Below, in pieces: positions 46,245 to 56,290 of a stretch of 60,000 nt of DNA (its first letter is position 1; each line of letters begins with the position of its first letter). The stretch spans positions 64,001-124,000 of the forward strand of contig JAUCBJ010007620.1 in the NCBI GenBank assembly GCA_032718475.1. The letters are read 5' to 3'. The notes beneath the pieces are model-generated. The model saw only the letters and a list, made by a program, of their open reading frames with translations. It was not told where the DNA came from and made no database searches. The translations under genes and the position numbers were made by a program. The stretch comes from Nemertoderma westbladi (Eukaryota > Xenacoelomorpha > Nemertodermatida > Nemertodermatidae).

Positions 46245-47829
46245 TGTTGCCGTTATTCCTACACCAGGGGGAAAAACGCCGATGCTGGAGACGTGACTTA
46301 ACAGACCACCGAGCCCCGGCCAGTCACCGGATATTGATTGTGGGGAGGGAATATTTCTAAGATGCAAGTTTGCGGTTGAGAAAAGCTGCATTAGTTGGAT
46401 ATACTCTTTAATGTAACTTCCTATAGTTGAAAACCTGATTAAGAATAATTTTGGGCTTCCCCAAATCAATATACACCAAATATTCACAATAATTATACAC
46501 GATAATATAAATCCCTACGGTATATTATTTAATAACCCACTGTTCGCTCAGTATTTTAGCCTACCTAATGTTACCCAGATTTTCCCTCAGTCCCAGTCTT
46601 AGTGCCGTAGTGTCGGTGTCGGTCGACCCTGTCGCGTGTCCGTTCCACCCCTCACGAACCCTGAAGGGAACGATCATCGAGAACCAGCCCGGCTTGGCTA
46701 AGGGTCGGTCCAGTCGGTAGACTCTGTCGCGTATCCGTACCACCCCTCTCGAACCCCGAAGGGTTCGGTCATCGAGAACCAGTATGGCTTGGCTAAGAGT
46801 CTGTCGTGTCGGTGGACCCGTTCGCGTGTCCGTTCCACCCCTCACGAACCCCGAAGGGTTCGATCATCGAGAACCAGAACGGCTTGGCTAGGGGTCCGTC
46901 AGTTCATTACAGAAACCCAACCACCTAGGCTTTCCGAGTCCGTTTCAGGCTCGTAGTCGCTTCGGCAGCCGAGAAACTGCTCCGAACAGTCGGTAGGCCA
47001 GTAGAGTCTAGTCGAGTCTAGTCCTTTGTCTTTCGACCCCATCGCGTGTCCGTTCCACCCCTCACGAACCCCGAAGGGAGCGATCATCGAGAACCAGAAC
47101 GGCTTGGCTAAGGGGTCTGTCGTCGGTTCCCGTCGCAAATCCCAGTCAAGCAGTCAGCGTTCCGAGTTCTTTTCAGGCTCGTAGTAGCTGCAGTTGACCC
47201 GAGACCGCTAAGGGCAGTCCTTGTCAAACCAGTCCTGTGGCCAGCCCTTTCGCATGTCCATCCCACCCCTCACGAACCCCGAAGGGATCGGTCATCGAGA
47301 ACCAGTACGCTTAGGTCAGGGGGCAGTCTTAAGTTGGCCACCTGTTCGCGTGTCCGCTCCACCCCTCACGAACCCCGGGGTTCGATCATTGAGAACCAGA
47401 ACGGCTTGGCTACTAAGGGGCCGTCGGTGCCCGTCGCAAATCCCTGACACAAGCAGTCAGCGTTCCGAGTTCTTTTCAGTCTCGTAGTAGCTGCCGTTGG
47501 CCAGGGACCGCTAAGGGCAGTCCTTGTCCTTTAGGCCTGGCGCATTACCAAATCCACCCCTACAGGCAGCAGGAAGTTGGCCAGGGCCTAATAGTACTCA
47601 GGCTAACCTGAATACTGCTTGCATTTTCCATCCCCCCTGGCCCTTATAACTATGAAATTATTCCCGTACCCTGTAAGTTGCCCCAAAGTTCGCCCATAAA
47701 TCGCCCCCAGTTTATTGAATGTGCCCAAAACCCATGGTCCCGCACCCAGTAGTAATATCGGAATAATCAATTTTAATAAAATACAAAAATATTCAACTCG
47801 CGTTATGGAAAGTTGAAATACCGCGAACA
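46245..47829 (-). repeat. BEL-2 3' LTR (1585 bp)
   Basis: Plus-strand ends are TGTTGCCG and CGCGAACA. It differs from the 5' LTR by eight substitutions and one indel that I can see. It contains six imperfect subrepeats. Confidence 0.95.
46625..47420 (-). repeat. LTR subrepeats with cUUCGg-type hairpins (3' LTR)
   Basis: Six units share CCACCCCTCACGAACC, then a hairpin core, then ATCATCGAGAACCAG and GGCTTGGCTA. In the element's sense the core reads CGAACCCTTCGGGGTTCG: a 7-bp stem closed by C-G around UUCG. Cores lie at 46655, 46750, 46845, 47065, 47273 and 47369. The 46750 and 46845 copies are perfect; 47065 and 47273 keep the CCCTTCGGGG centre; 46655 has TTCA; in the last the loop is deleted to leave a 16-bp palindrome. 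Confidence 0.85.
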
Positions 47830-47842
47830 GTCCCCCCCAATG
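47830..47842 (-). promoter_or_regulatory. BEL-2 polypurine tract
   Basis: On the minus strand ATTGGGGGGGAC directly precedes the 3' LTR start TGTTCGCG. This is where plus-strand DNA synthesis would be primed, and it confirms the element's orientation. Confidence 0.8.
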
Positions 47843-47994
47843 ACCTTCGTGAAGTCTGTCGGTCGATTGAGTTTGCGTAGGTCATTCCCAATATAAAAAA
47901 TCCCAAATTTAATATTGCATAGTTTTTAATTAATTTGGCCTAGAGTTTGTATAAAATAAATGTTCGATAAATGTTCCTGGAATATCCCAATCCA

Positions 47995-50589
47995 CTATTT
48001 CTTTTTCTGATACGCCTTCCGTCTCTTCGCCCGTCGACTCTCATCGATCGCTATGGCTGGTAGAGGAGCGTCAACATCCATCGTGAGTAACGCTTCGGCT
48101 TGTCTCCTGGCGGCTCTTCCTTTCGAAGGCAACGGGATCATGTCGGTTCGTCTTTCCAACTCGGAGTTGCGTGCCTCTAGGAACCATTCTCCGTCACCGA
48201 ACTCCTCTTTATACGAATATAATCGTCTAATAACTTCGAATGGACCGAATAATCCGGCGCTCAGTAGCAGATCCACGTAATGGAAGGGTAGCGAGGCCGA
48301 CGTGTGGAGGCGTTCCGGGAAGGAGAAATATCCGCACGCCATCTCCTGCGCGATATTCCGAGCGTTTCTCCGAAACTTGGTCTTTAAATGGCTGTTTGCG
48401 TATGTCTCAAACATGACCATATTGCCCATAGCGGTAACGTCTTTGGTTGGACATTTAATATAGCAGCGGGGGCTAGCGGAATGTCCACGGAAACCGCACG
48501 TGGTGCAGAGGTTATAAAGGATCGGACAGACCGAAACGTCGTGGCCCGATATCGCGCAGTATGGGCAATAGAGTATCCCGAGGAGCTGGAGGCAAGAATC
48601 GGTAACCCGATTCCTTCTGCTGCGTGGGCACTGCTCCGAACCGCAGTCGCCGCATACCTCCAACTGCATCTCTCGACCGGGGAATATCGGAATCGGGACG
48701 CCGGCGTAGTATTCGAGACGTCGGTCGCTCTTCGGAATATTCTCGGTGGTCGGTAGCCCGCGGAATGCTGGGCTCTTGCGTAGTATGTTCTCGCTTCGAT
48801 AACCCTCTTTATGTCCCGATGGTCTCAACTCGGACGACCGTTTCTGGCGGTGGATCCATTCAGTTTGCTCGGCGTACCAACGAGTTAGTCGCATAGGGTC
48901 CTGAGGAATGGCGGGTGTAGTAGCCACCGCTGGTCGGCGAAGAGGTGCCGGGGTTTTCGACGGAGGGATACCGAGGAGATCGTCGGGTGTCGGCGCATCG
49001 CTGGGGCCTTCCTCGACCAGTATCGCTGAGCAGGTCCGTTGTTGGCTGGTACTCGGAATCTCCGACGACCAATCTTCGCCGCCCGGGAAAGGATACGGGG
49101 ATAACCGTTGGCATATGTCGCCGAAGTCGCTCAATGCAGCCGTAGTGGCTACCTCTCTCGCGGGGCTACCGGAGCCGCGTGGGGTGTAGACGCCTGCTCT
49201 CTTCATCGGTTCGGCAACCCGTTTGGCGGCCGGTCCGTACGCGGCCTCCGGTTCGAGTTGTCGCTTCGGGGTGGAGAGTAGAACACCCTCGTTTAGCCAT
49301 ATCTCTTCCCCTTCCGAGGAGATCAGAGGCTCCTCCGCACCGAGAAGTTCGGTAATCGTAGGGATGTCGTAAGGTCCGCTCTCGTCCCAGGAATCGATAA
49401 CGGCGGGCGTTTTTGATTCTCCCGGCGTAATGTTCTCGACCGCTTTAAACGCGTGGTTTATAACCTCGTTCCAGTCGTAGTCGACGAAAGAAAGGGGGAC
49501 CGCCGTGATGAGGTTATCTAGAGTCTTGCAGATAAACTTAGCGACGGTGTAGCATTCCATAACGACGTAGATATAGCTCCGTCGATCAGGATTCTCCCAC
49601 CTTTGGTGTATCGTCCACTTCCGATCGACGTCCTTCCATCGACCCTCTCGCTCGCTCTTTATCTCTAATCCCGGGTATCCGCCGTATATTTTATTATAGT
49701 CCCGGAATTTCTGGGGTTTGAAGTCGATACCGCCGTTGAGCACAGCGAGGTAGCCGATCCCGGATTTCGTCGGTCTCACTACTTGGAATCCTCGCATGAA
49801 CTCGGCGAATCGTAACCAGGCTAGCAGCGTTTGAGTGTCGATGCAATGGCTAAGTGCGTTGAGGTCATTTCGTCGGTTTCTTCCTGCGGGAGCGTTCGCG
49901 TAGTCGTTCCGGACGTCCGCCTTGATATCCGACCCGATTTTAATGACGTCGAAGTCGAAGAGGATCTTTTGGATATCCGGAGGCAGCAACCAGATCGCTC
50001 CGGCTGCCTGCACTTCATGTCTGGGTGTCGGGAATATTCGGCACACCAGTACCAAACCGTCCAGGGTTCCGAGGACGACGACTAAGGATCGACCGTATTC
50101 TTTCGCCCCGTACTTTTCCTGGTAGTCGTCGCGGTTTTGGATAATCGATACGCGTTCCTCTCGAAGCGTCGCCGTACACTCCGACAGGTTTCCCCAGTGG
50201 GCGAGGTACGTACTCTTGTCGTCGACGAAACTCTGACATCTCGCCAACGTAATCGCCTTCGAAGTGGGCGTCGCGTTTCCCTCGTTGTCGTAGATCAAAC
50301 ATCGGGATCTGTAGACGCTCTGCCGGAACGTTTCCCAAAACGACGAATCGTCCCCTCCGGTTGCCTTTGCGTTCCGAGTTCTTTTCAGTCTCGTACTAGC
50401 ATCGGCTAACCGGAGGGCTCGTAGATTCTTAGAATCCGGTCCCTCTCGCCCGGTGAATTTAATTTCTCGTACGTTCTCATTTAGCAGAATGTTCCAATTT
50501 GTATCAAAGTCAGGGGATCCGGGTTGCGAATATTCCAGTAGATCTATCGTGTTACGTAATTCGCCGATAATTTGGCGATTTGGGTCCAT
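47995..50589 (-). CDS. BEL-2 accessory ORF: 864-aa protein with two CCHC knuckles and an exonuclease-like segment
   Basis: ATG at 50589 opens MDPNRQIIGELRNTIDLLEY. Residues about 150-250 (LVVVLGTLDGLVLVCRIF, LPPDIQKILFDFDVIKIG, then CIDTQTLLAWLRF) follow the pattern of EXD2/WRN-type 3'-5' exonuclease folds, though the first acidic pair is not evident, so catalysis is doubtful. Residues about 640-710 are cysteine-rich and contain CPYCAISGHDVSVC and CTTCGFRGHSASPRC, both CCHC-type. The C-terminus is basic (SRRAKRRKAYQKKK). The ORF occupies the place of env in retrovirus-like elements but has no signal peptide or membrane segment. An RNA- or nucleic-acid-binding role is plausible. It stays open over 2.6 kb. 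The decayed ORF of BEL-1 at the same place is a likely relative. Confidence 0.7.
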   Translation of the reverse strand: MDPNRQIIGELRNTIDLLEYSQPGSPDFDTNWNILLNENVREIKFTGREGPDSKNLRALRLADASTRLKRTRNAKATGGDDSSFWETFRQSVYRSRCLIYDNEGNATPTSKAITLARCQSFVDDKSTYLAHWGNLSECTATLREERVSIIQNRDDYQEKYGAKEYGRSLVVVLGTLDGLVLVCRIFPTPRHEVQAAGAIWLLPPDIQKILFDFDVIKIGSDIKADVRNDYANAPAGRNRRNDLNALSHCIDTQTLLAWLRFAEFMRGFQVVRPTKSGIGYLAVLNGGIDFKPQKFRDYNKIYGGYPGLEIKSEREGRWKDVDRKWTIHQRWENPDRRSYIYVVMECYTVAKFICKTLDNLITAVPLSFVDYDWNEVINHAFKAVENITPGESKTPAVIDSWDESGPYDIPTITELLGAEEPLISSEGEEIWLNEGVLLSTPKRQLEPEAAYGPAAKRVAEPMKRAGVYTPRGSGSPAREVATTAALSDFGDICQRLSPYPFPGGEDWSSEIPSTSQQRTCSAILVEEGPSDAPTPDDLLGIPPSKTPAPLRRPAVATTPAIPQDPMRLTRWYAEQTEWIHRQKRSSELRPSGHKEGYRSENILRKSPAFRGLPTTENIPKSDRRLEYYAGVPIPIFPGREMQLEVCGDCGSEQCPRSRRNRVTDSCLQLLGILYCPYCAISGHDVSVCPILYNLCTTCGFRGHSASPRCYIKCPTKDVTAMGNMVMFETYANSHLKTKFRRNARNIAQEMACGYFSFPERLHTSASLPFHYVDLLLSAGLFGPFEVIRRLYSYKEEFGDGEWFLEARNSELERRTDMIPLPSKGRAARRQAEALLTMDVDAPLPAIAIDESRRAKRRKAYQKKK

Positions 50590-51833
50590 ATTTACGATTA
50601 TATCCGTTACAAATTAGATCAGTTAATTATAAGTCCAGAAAGTCTGAAACTATAGCGATAGCAGAATAATTCAGTTTTTTATTTAATTCAGTTTATTAAA
50701 TAACATTGCTATATAGACATCTATCATCTTATTGCTAATACATTCAGCATTTACAGTTACTATAGCTATACATAATATCCAACCAGTTTTTTATGACTTT
50801 TTTGTCCTTTTTTTCCAATTCTTTTCTTTGACCTCTTTTATACCTTTTTTTTCTTTTTTCATTTCTTTTCATTATTATTTCATCTCATTTCATTTATTTC
50901 CACATATTTCAACACATTTAGTTCCACCATTTATTTCACATTTATTTATTTCCACATCATCATTGGGTTTATAGCCCCCCGGCTATCATCATTGGTTATA
51001 AGCGCAGCACCAGGGTGCGCATCATTTCATTTTCATCAGCATACGCGTCATCATTCAGGTTTATAGCAGAGTTGTCTGATCCTTTTCATCATTTCCAACT
51101 ATATTGAATCATTTTCTTTGGTTAATCTTTGTCGTGGAAGGGGTGTTACGCGGCAATCTGGGATCTACAGCTGGACTCGTTATACCGCCTACGCCCCAAA
51201 CTGCGCACGTAACGGACAATGGAGACGCTAGGAGTGAAGTCACGTGGGTGCACCAGGGACCCACCAGAATAACACTCCCAACAACATAAAGCTCAGTCGA
51301 CGAAGTCATGTGGGATGGGGTTACGCAACATTCTGGGATCTACAGCTGGACTCGTTACACCGCCTACGCCCCAAAATCCACGCAACGGTCCCACCAGAAT
51401 AACGCGACTGAGAAACATAAAACCCTCTATTGTCGAAGTCACGTGGATGCACCATGGACCCACCAGAATAACGGGATAGAGGGGGTGTTGCGCGGCAATC
51501 CGGGATCTACAGCTGGACTCGTTACACCGCCTACGCCCCGAACTGCGCACGCAACGGACAACATAACATACTGCGATGAATACAATGAATTCCACTTCAA
51601 ATCTTTTCCATTTCCAATAATTCAATATCGTAGGTCCTGATGTCCAAAATCAGGGTAAACAATGCATAAACGACCCTGCGTCAGCCGAAACATCTGCAGG
51701 GTGATGCTGGACTCCACATAACACACGAGGAAACACAAATACCATTGCGTGGTTACAGTTGGTTTAAGGGGGTCCATAATTCGTTGTCGATAAATCACAG
51801 TTTATAAGAGTTTGTCAACATGATGAGAAGGGT
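50590..51833. other. BEL-2 spacer between Gag-protease and accessory ORF
   Basis: 50780-50960 is a strongly T/C-rich tract on the plus strand (purine-rich in the element's RNA). 51138-51560 holds two units of about 172 bp and a partial third; shared words are GGGATCTACAGCTGGACTCG and CCGCCTACGCCCC. No convincing gene. The spacer lies where an internal promoter or splice acceptor for the accessory ORF could be. Confidence 0.6.
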
Positions 51834-54800
51834 TTAAACGCATTTATAATTGTCACCAATGTCCACAGTAGGATCCGTAGGGAACTTATCACCTCTTGTA
51901 GAATCACCACTGTCATTGCCTTCAAGAAGGCACAGCTTCTGGATGGGGCGTTGGTAGTGGCCCGCTTTCGTTCGTATCGTCACAGTCCTCGCAAGTCCGT
52001 CTTTGCTTGGGTGTATGGTCACGACCCGCGCCACAGGCCAGTGAACGCGGTCTTTGAGATCTTCTCTAACTAGTACCATGTCGCCAACTGCGACATTCCG
52101 GTGGGTGTTGTTCCATTTCCTCCTGGTCCGGAGGGTTATGAGATATTCCTGGGCCCAAATCCTCCACCAATGCGCTGCCAACGCTTGGGCCTTTTTCCAG
52201 TTTGTATGTTTCGCGATCTCGTTGGGATCCGGGAACATGGTTTCCGGGAGGAGGTGGGTTTTGGGTCTCCCCAGTAAGTGGTTAGGAGTGAGGGGCTCAA
52301 CTGAGGCGTTCGCCATCCGGGTATTACGGCAGATTAGTCCGTGCTCTCCAATTAATGGTGTCAATGTTATCAACATCATTATTATCATCAACAATCTTAT
52401 TAGCCACCAAATCATGGGCACGCGCCAATGTCCGTCTTTGAACGTGGCCTTATCAAAAATGTTGGTACAATATTGATCTTCCTCGGACGGATTCTCGTCC
52501 TTCTCGGCAAACTCTCGGGTCTCCACATTAAAGCATCCGGTCATCTCCTGCTGGGTTCTCTCGGTTTCAAGGAAAAAATCCTCGTCCAGGTTTGTAGTTG
52601 AGCAATAACCCATGGAGGTTACATTTTCTTTAATCTGACATTTAGGAAGGTAGGTATAGGTGTCCGTAGTTTCCTCCTTAATGCCGCAGAGTGTCCATCC
52701 CATTATTGTTCGTTCAGCATAAAATCCGTCATCCTGGTTTATAGATCGGGCGATATCTCCGGTGGGGATGTGTAGTTCCGGTGTATCAAGTCCGATCAGT
52801 AGGGTGATACGGTTTACGTCCAACTGCGGACACCTCAGGTCTACATCGTCCCGGTCCAATTGTATGAGGGGGGCGTACTCGGCTGATTGTCGGAACCGCA
52901 CCCGGAGGTCTGTGTGTACCAAGGCGTTCTTTATAGTTAACTTAGCCGTTTCGTAGCCCTTCATCACTCCTTCCATCTGGAGTTGCACCTCCCCGGACTC
53001 TACCTCTCTGTTATCGGTGATGGTTTGTATGGGCCGTTTACAAGGCTCATATTCTAGTCCGAGTTGCTCGAGAAAATCCCGGTCGATGATGGTTCCGTCG
53101 GACCCGTTATCGAGGAACGCGAGTGTCGTCAAAGATTTACCGACTCCTTGGATCCTTACTGGGATTACCTTTGCGAAAACCATGTAGCGGCGATTTATAA
53201 GATTAATCGTGGCCGAAATATTTGTTACTTGTGGTGTATCGGTGGAGATTTTAAACGGGTTGGTTTCTCTCCGTTGGGTTGTCCGGGTTCCTTTGAAGAC
53301 GTGGTTTGTTTCTCCTCTTCGCCTGGCTTCGATCCGAAAGGGGAGGGTAGTAAAATCGAAGTTCGCGGGGATGTGGAGGAGCGTGTGATGGCGTTGGTCG
53401 TTACAGACAGCACAGCACGACCTTTGGTCGCAATCCCGAATGTAGTGACCTGTTCCAAGACACCGGAAGCATCCTCGGTGTTTCATCATCGCCTCAAAGC
53501 GTGGGACGAGTTCAGCAAACTGGAACTTTCCGCAGAATTCCAACTTATGTTTCTCCCCACAGAAGAGACATATAGGGGAGGCTGTGGTGCCTTCCCTTTC
53601 GGGTGCCCAATTCGCTAGGTAGCATGCCCATTCTTCTGCTAAGGTCGGTTCCTCGTAATCCTCGTCATCCGAGTCCTCAGCCATACTGATGGCCATCGCA
53701 CTCACAGGAGTAGGGCGGAATCTTGGGTTTGGAGTGGGTGCCCTGCTCTGGTAATTGCTCTCCATTGCGTCCAACTTGGCGAGACTTTGTTTCGAGAACA
53801 TCGAGTCAATCATGGCTTCGGAGATATCGTCCAGGAATGCCGACATTTCGAGGAAGCTGGGATCTTGATCTGGATGCCTGCGCCGGAGATCTACACATTT
53901 ATAAGCCCACTTACTTTGTAGCCATCCGGGGAACTTCCGGGCGATCTGTCGGAGGTTTAGGATGTTGTTCACCTGGTCCTCCTTATTCAAGGGTTTCAGA
54001 GTATAGTAGGCATCCTTCATAGAGTCGGAGAATTCCTGTATGTTCTGTGGGTCTCCTAGTGATCCCGCGTCCTGTATCAGTCTCTCTAGAGTTTTATTAA
54101 TTATAGTTCCGGTATTTCCGTATCTTTTATCCAGAGTTTTCCATGCGTCATAGTATGCCTCATGAGAACCTCCTTCAAAACATGCAATAATTCTGCGTGG
54201 TTTGTCACCCAGGTATTGCGATAAATATACCAATTTCTGTGCGTCGGCTATGTCCGTTGATCCGATCTGCGCAAAGAACCGTTTCTTAAATCTGAGGTAA
54301 TCGACGGGATCCCCTTCGAAGGTGCGAATCTCCATCTTAGGCATGGCAAGGCGGTTCTCCAACGCCCGGATGATGCTGACGTCATCTGAACTGGAGTGAC
54401 TCGGAGGGTTATAGTTATTGGCACTCACTCCCATACTTGATGGATCAATAATAGGTGGAGTTTTAATAATGACGCGGCTACGAGTTTGTGGTGTCGATGT
54501 AAACGGGTTATTTGATCGGGGAGTGGCGTCCCGTTCCGAGTCCTTTTCAGGCTCGTACTTGGGTACACTCGCTGTCGTGGTGTTGGATGGGAAATAAGGT
54601 TCCTCATTCTTTAGCGTAGCTGGTGGGGGATGGAACACCGGGGCTTGTGCCGATAGCGTAGACTGTTTGGTGGGCGGGATCTCGGGTTTCGGAGGCTTCG
54701 CCGATGTTGGTGTAAATGACTTTTCTAACTCCGGTACCGGAATTGGTTCATATTCCTGATCTATATCCCTTTCCCAGTCCTCGTAGAGTTGAATATCTCG

Positions 54801-55907
54801 TTCTATAAGTGCGGCTTCGTATTCTGCGAGTTTTGCAATATCCGCATTCTTTTTGTGGATGAGAATTGCTTGGGCCTCGGCGTGTTGTTTACGCATTTCT
54901 GCTTCCCATTTACGTTGTTCGATCTCCCGTTCGGCCTCTCGTCCGCGTTGTTCGGCTTCCTGTTTGCGTTGTTCGGCCTCGTGTTTGCGCTGTTCGGCCT
55001 GTCGTTCGTCCTCGTGTTTGCGTTGTTCGGCCTCTCGCCTGCGTTGTTCGGCCTGTTGTTCGTCCTCTCGTTTGCGTTGTTCGGCCTCGTGTTTGCGCTG
55101 TTCGGCCTGTCGTTCGTCCTCGTGTTTGCGTTGTTCGGCCTCTCGCCTGCGTTGTTCGGCCTGTCGTTCGTCCTCTCGTTTGCGTTGTTCGTCCTCTCGC
55201 CTGCGTTGTTCGGCTTCCTGTTCACGTTGTTCGGCCTGTCGTTCGGCCACTTGTTCGGCCTCTCGCCTTTGTGTTTCTGCAGCTAATACATCTTGCTCGG
55301 CTTGCAGTTGAATATACTCATCTTCCATCCGAGCTTTGAGGGCTAATGCCTTCCGCTCTCGCAGTTGGTCTCGGAGTGGCGGCGCCCCTTGAGAACTGCG
55401 CGCTGAGCCGGATATCTCGCTCCTAGCGCTGGAGTGCTGATTTCTGGTGGACCCCATTCTCTTGCGATGTACTCCTGTCCTGATGCTGGAGGATCGTACT
55501 GATTCCGCGTCTGTTCTTTCAGCCCTCTTGTAATACTGTTCCTCGTAGCCTCTCACAAGGCTGAGGGTCCTCCGGTGTTGTTTGCGGAACCCATCTAGAT
55601 GTACAACGTGTTCTTCCAGCTTGGGGTAGTTTTCCAGATCGGTGGGGGGAACGAGCTCTTGGTACGCCTGTATCATTCTTTCATACCGCTGTAGGATATT
55701 TCGGATACTTTGAAGCTGAGTTTGTACCTCATTGAGGGGGGTTTTGACTCCCTTGAGTTGTTTCTCCATCCGTTGATACGCTCGGGTTACTCCGCCTTTA
55801 AGAGCCCCTAACCGACGGGTCATGTTCTTGACGTTTGGTACCTCGTCGGCTTCCGAGTCTGTGTGGTGATCCATCTCGTCGGTATCGGATACGTTATTTG
55901 TGGTCAT
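51834..55907 (-). CDS. BEL-2 Gag-protease-DUF5641 polyprotein (1357 aa), RT/RNase H/integrase absent
   Basis: ATG at 55907 (MTTNNVSDTDEMDHHTDSE) opens an unbroken frame. Residues about 195-350 are a highly charged coiled coil built of repeats such as RREAEQRKHEDERQAEQ. Residues about 520-700 are the DUF1759 Gag domain (IRTFEGDPVDYLRFKKRF, then LDKRYGNTGTIIN). Zinc knuckles lie at about 775-838 (CLFCGEKHKLEFC, CFRCLGTGHYIRDC, CAVCNDQRHH). DUF1758 protease follows, active site AFLDNGSDGTIID near 932, with N for the usual S after D. After the Peptidase_A17 start (ERTIMGWTLCG) comes a short hydrophobic stretch (IRLLMIIMMLITLTPLI), then directly the DUF5641 C-terminal domain (LTPNHLLGR, RNVAVGDMVLVRED, RPIQKLCLLEG). 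All catalytic polymerase domains are gone although the end of Pol is kept in frame. It could form particles using a relative's enzymes. Confidence 0.9.
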   Translation of the reverse strand: MTTNNVSDTDEMDHHTDSEADEVPNVKNMTRRLGALKGGVTRAYQRMEKQLKGVKTPLNEVQTQLQSIRNILQRYERMIQAYQELVPPTDLENYPKLEEHVVHLDGFRKQHRRTLSLVRGYEEQYYKRAERTDAESVRSSSIRTGVHRKRMGSTRNQHSSARSEISGSARSSQGAPPLRDQLRERKALALKARMEDEYIQLQAEQDVLAAETQRREAEQVAERQAEQREQEAEQRRREDEQRKREDERQAEQRRREAEQRKHEDERQAEQRKHEAEQRKREDEQQAEQRRREAEQRKHEDERQAEQRKHEAEQRKQEAEQRGREAEREIEQRKWEAEMRKQHAEAQAILIHKKNADIAKLAEYEAALIERDIQLYEDWERDIDQEYEPIPVPELEKSFTPTSAKPPKPEIPPTKQSTLSAQAPVFHPPPATLKNEEPYFPSNTTTASVPKYEPEKDSERDATPRSNNPFTSTPQTRSRVIIKTPPIIDPSSMGVSANNYNPPSHSSSDDVSIIRALENRLAMPKMEIRTFEGDPVDYLRFKKRFFAQIGSTDIADAQKLVYLSQYLGDKPRRIIACFEGGSHEAYYDAWKTLDKRYGNTGTIINKTLERLIQDAGSLGDPQNIQEFSDSMKDAYYTLKPLNKEDQVNNILNLRQIARKFPGWLQSKWAYKCVDLRRRHPDQDPSFLEMSAFLDDISEAMIDSMFSKQSLAKLDAMESNYQSRAPTPNPRFRPTPVSAMAISMAEDSDDEDYEEPTLAEEWACYLANWAPEREGTTASPICLFCGEKHKLEFCGKFQFAELVPRFEAMMKHRGCFRCLGTGHYIRDCDQRSCCAVCNDQRHHTLLHIPANFDFTTLPFRIEARRRGETNHVFKGTRTTQRRETNPFKISTDTPQVTNISATINLINRRYMVFAKVIPVRIQGVGKSLTTLAFLDNGSDGTIIDRDFLEQLGLEYEPCKRPIQTITDNREVESGEVQLQMEGVMKGYETAKLTIKNALVHTDLRVRFRQSAEYAPLIQLDRDDVDLRCPQLDVNRITLLIGLDTPELHIPTGDIARSINQDDGFYAERTIMGWTLCGIKEETTDTYTYLPKCQIKENVTSMGYCSTTNLDEDFFLETERTQQEMTGCFNVETREFAEKDENPSEEDQYCTNIFDKATFKDGHWRVPMIWWLIRLLMIIMMLITLTPLIGEHGLICRNTRMANASVEPLTPNHLLGRPKTHLLPETMFPDPNEIAKHTNWKKAQALAAHWWRIWAQEYLITLRTRRKWNNTHRNVAVGDMVLVREDLKDRVHWPVARVVTIHPSKDGLARTVTIRTKAGHYQRPIQKLCLLEGNDSGDSTRGDKFPTDPTVDIGDNYKCV

Positions 55908-56095
55908 TGTAACGCCTCGTCGATGGCGAGATACGCGATGTCGTAAAACAGTTCCTCGTAGGTATTGTACTCAGCTTGGACCACCCGAACAGTAATCCTG
56001 AATCGTCCAACGTTCGTTCCTTGTACCTCAACTTCGACGTGCCAGATTCCTGGCTCAACTTGAATTATATCAATGGGTGTGATCGATACTTCCAT
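55904..56095 (-). CDS. Small 63-aa ORF overlapping the gag start (ATGA)
   Basis: ATG at 56095 opens MEVSITPIDIIQVEPGIWHV. The protein is predicted to be beta-rich with an acidic helical end (YEELFYDIAYLAID). Its TGA stop overlaps the ATG of gag as ATGA, which would allow termination-reinitiation. It is the first AUG frame of note after the leader hairpins. No family is recognised. It could also be only an upstream regulatory ORF. Confidence 0.5.
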   Translation of the reverse strand: MEVSITPIDIIQVEPGIWHVEVEVQGTNVGRFRITVRVVQAEYNTYEELFYDIAYLAIDEALQ

Positions 56096-56290
56096 TCCCT
56101 GTTAACAACTCTCCCGAATTGTGATCTGCCGACTACGAGTTGGTTAGATCGAGTTTGTTGTTTAATTAAACCACGACTTTGTCTCAACTCAAATACCAGA
56201 GTTTCCTCGTAGTGGGTGCTGGCAAGCACGTAGAGAGTTTTTGAAGAGTATTGAAGGATTCTCAACTTCCACCAGTTGAAGTTGACCGTA

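Noticed and set aside
46561-47487. Several open frames in the LTRs (for example peptides with REGWNGHATGS), repeated at 56705-57632
   Set aside because: They arise because LTR subrepeats happen to lack stops. They occur on both strands, lack known domains and lie in LTR sequence.
54789-55339. Three overlapping plus-strand frames opposite the Gag coiled coil
   Set aside because: They are antisense shadows of the repetitive Glu/Arg-rich coding sequence.
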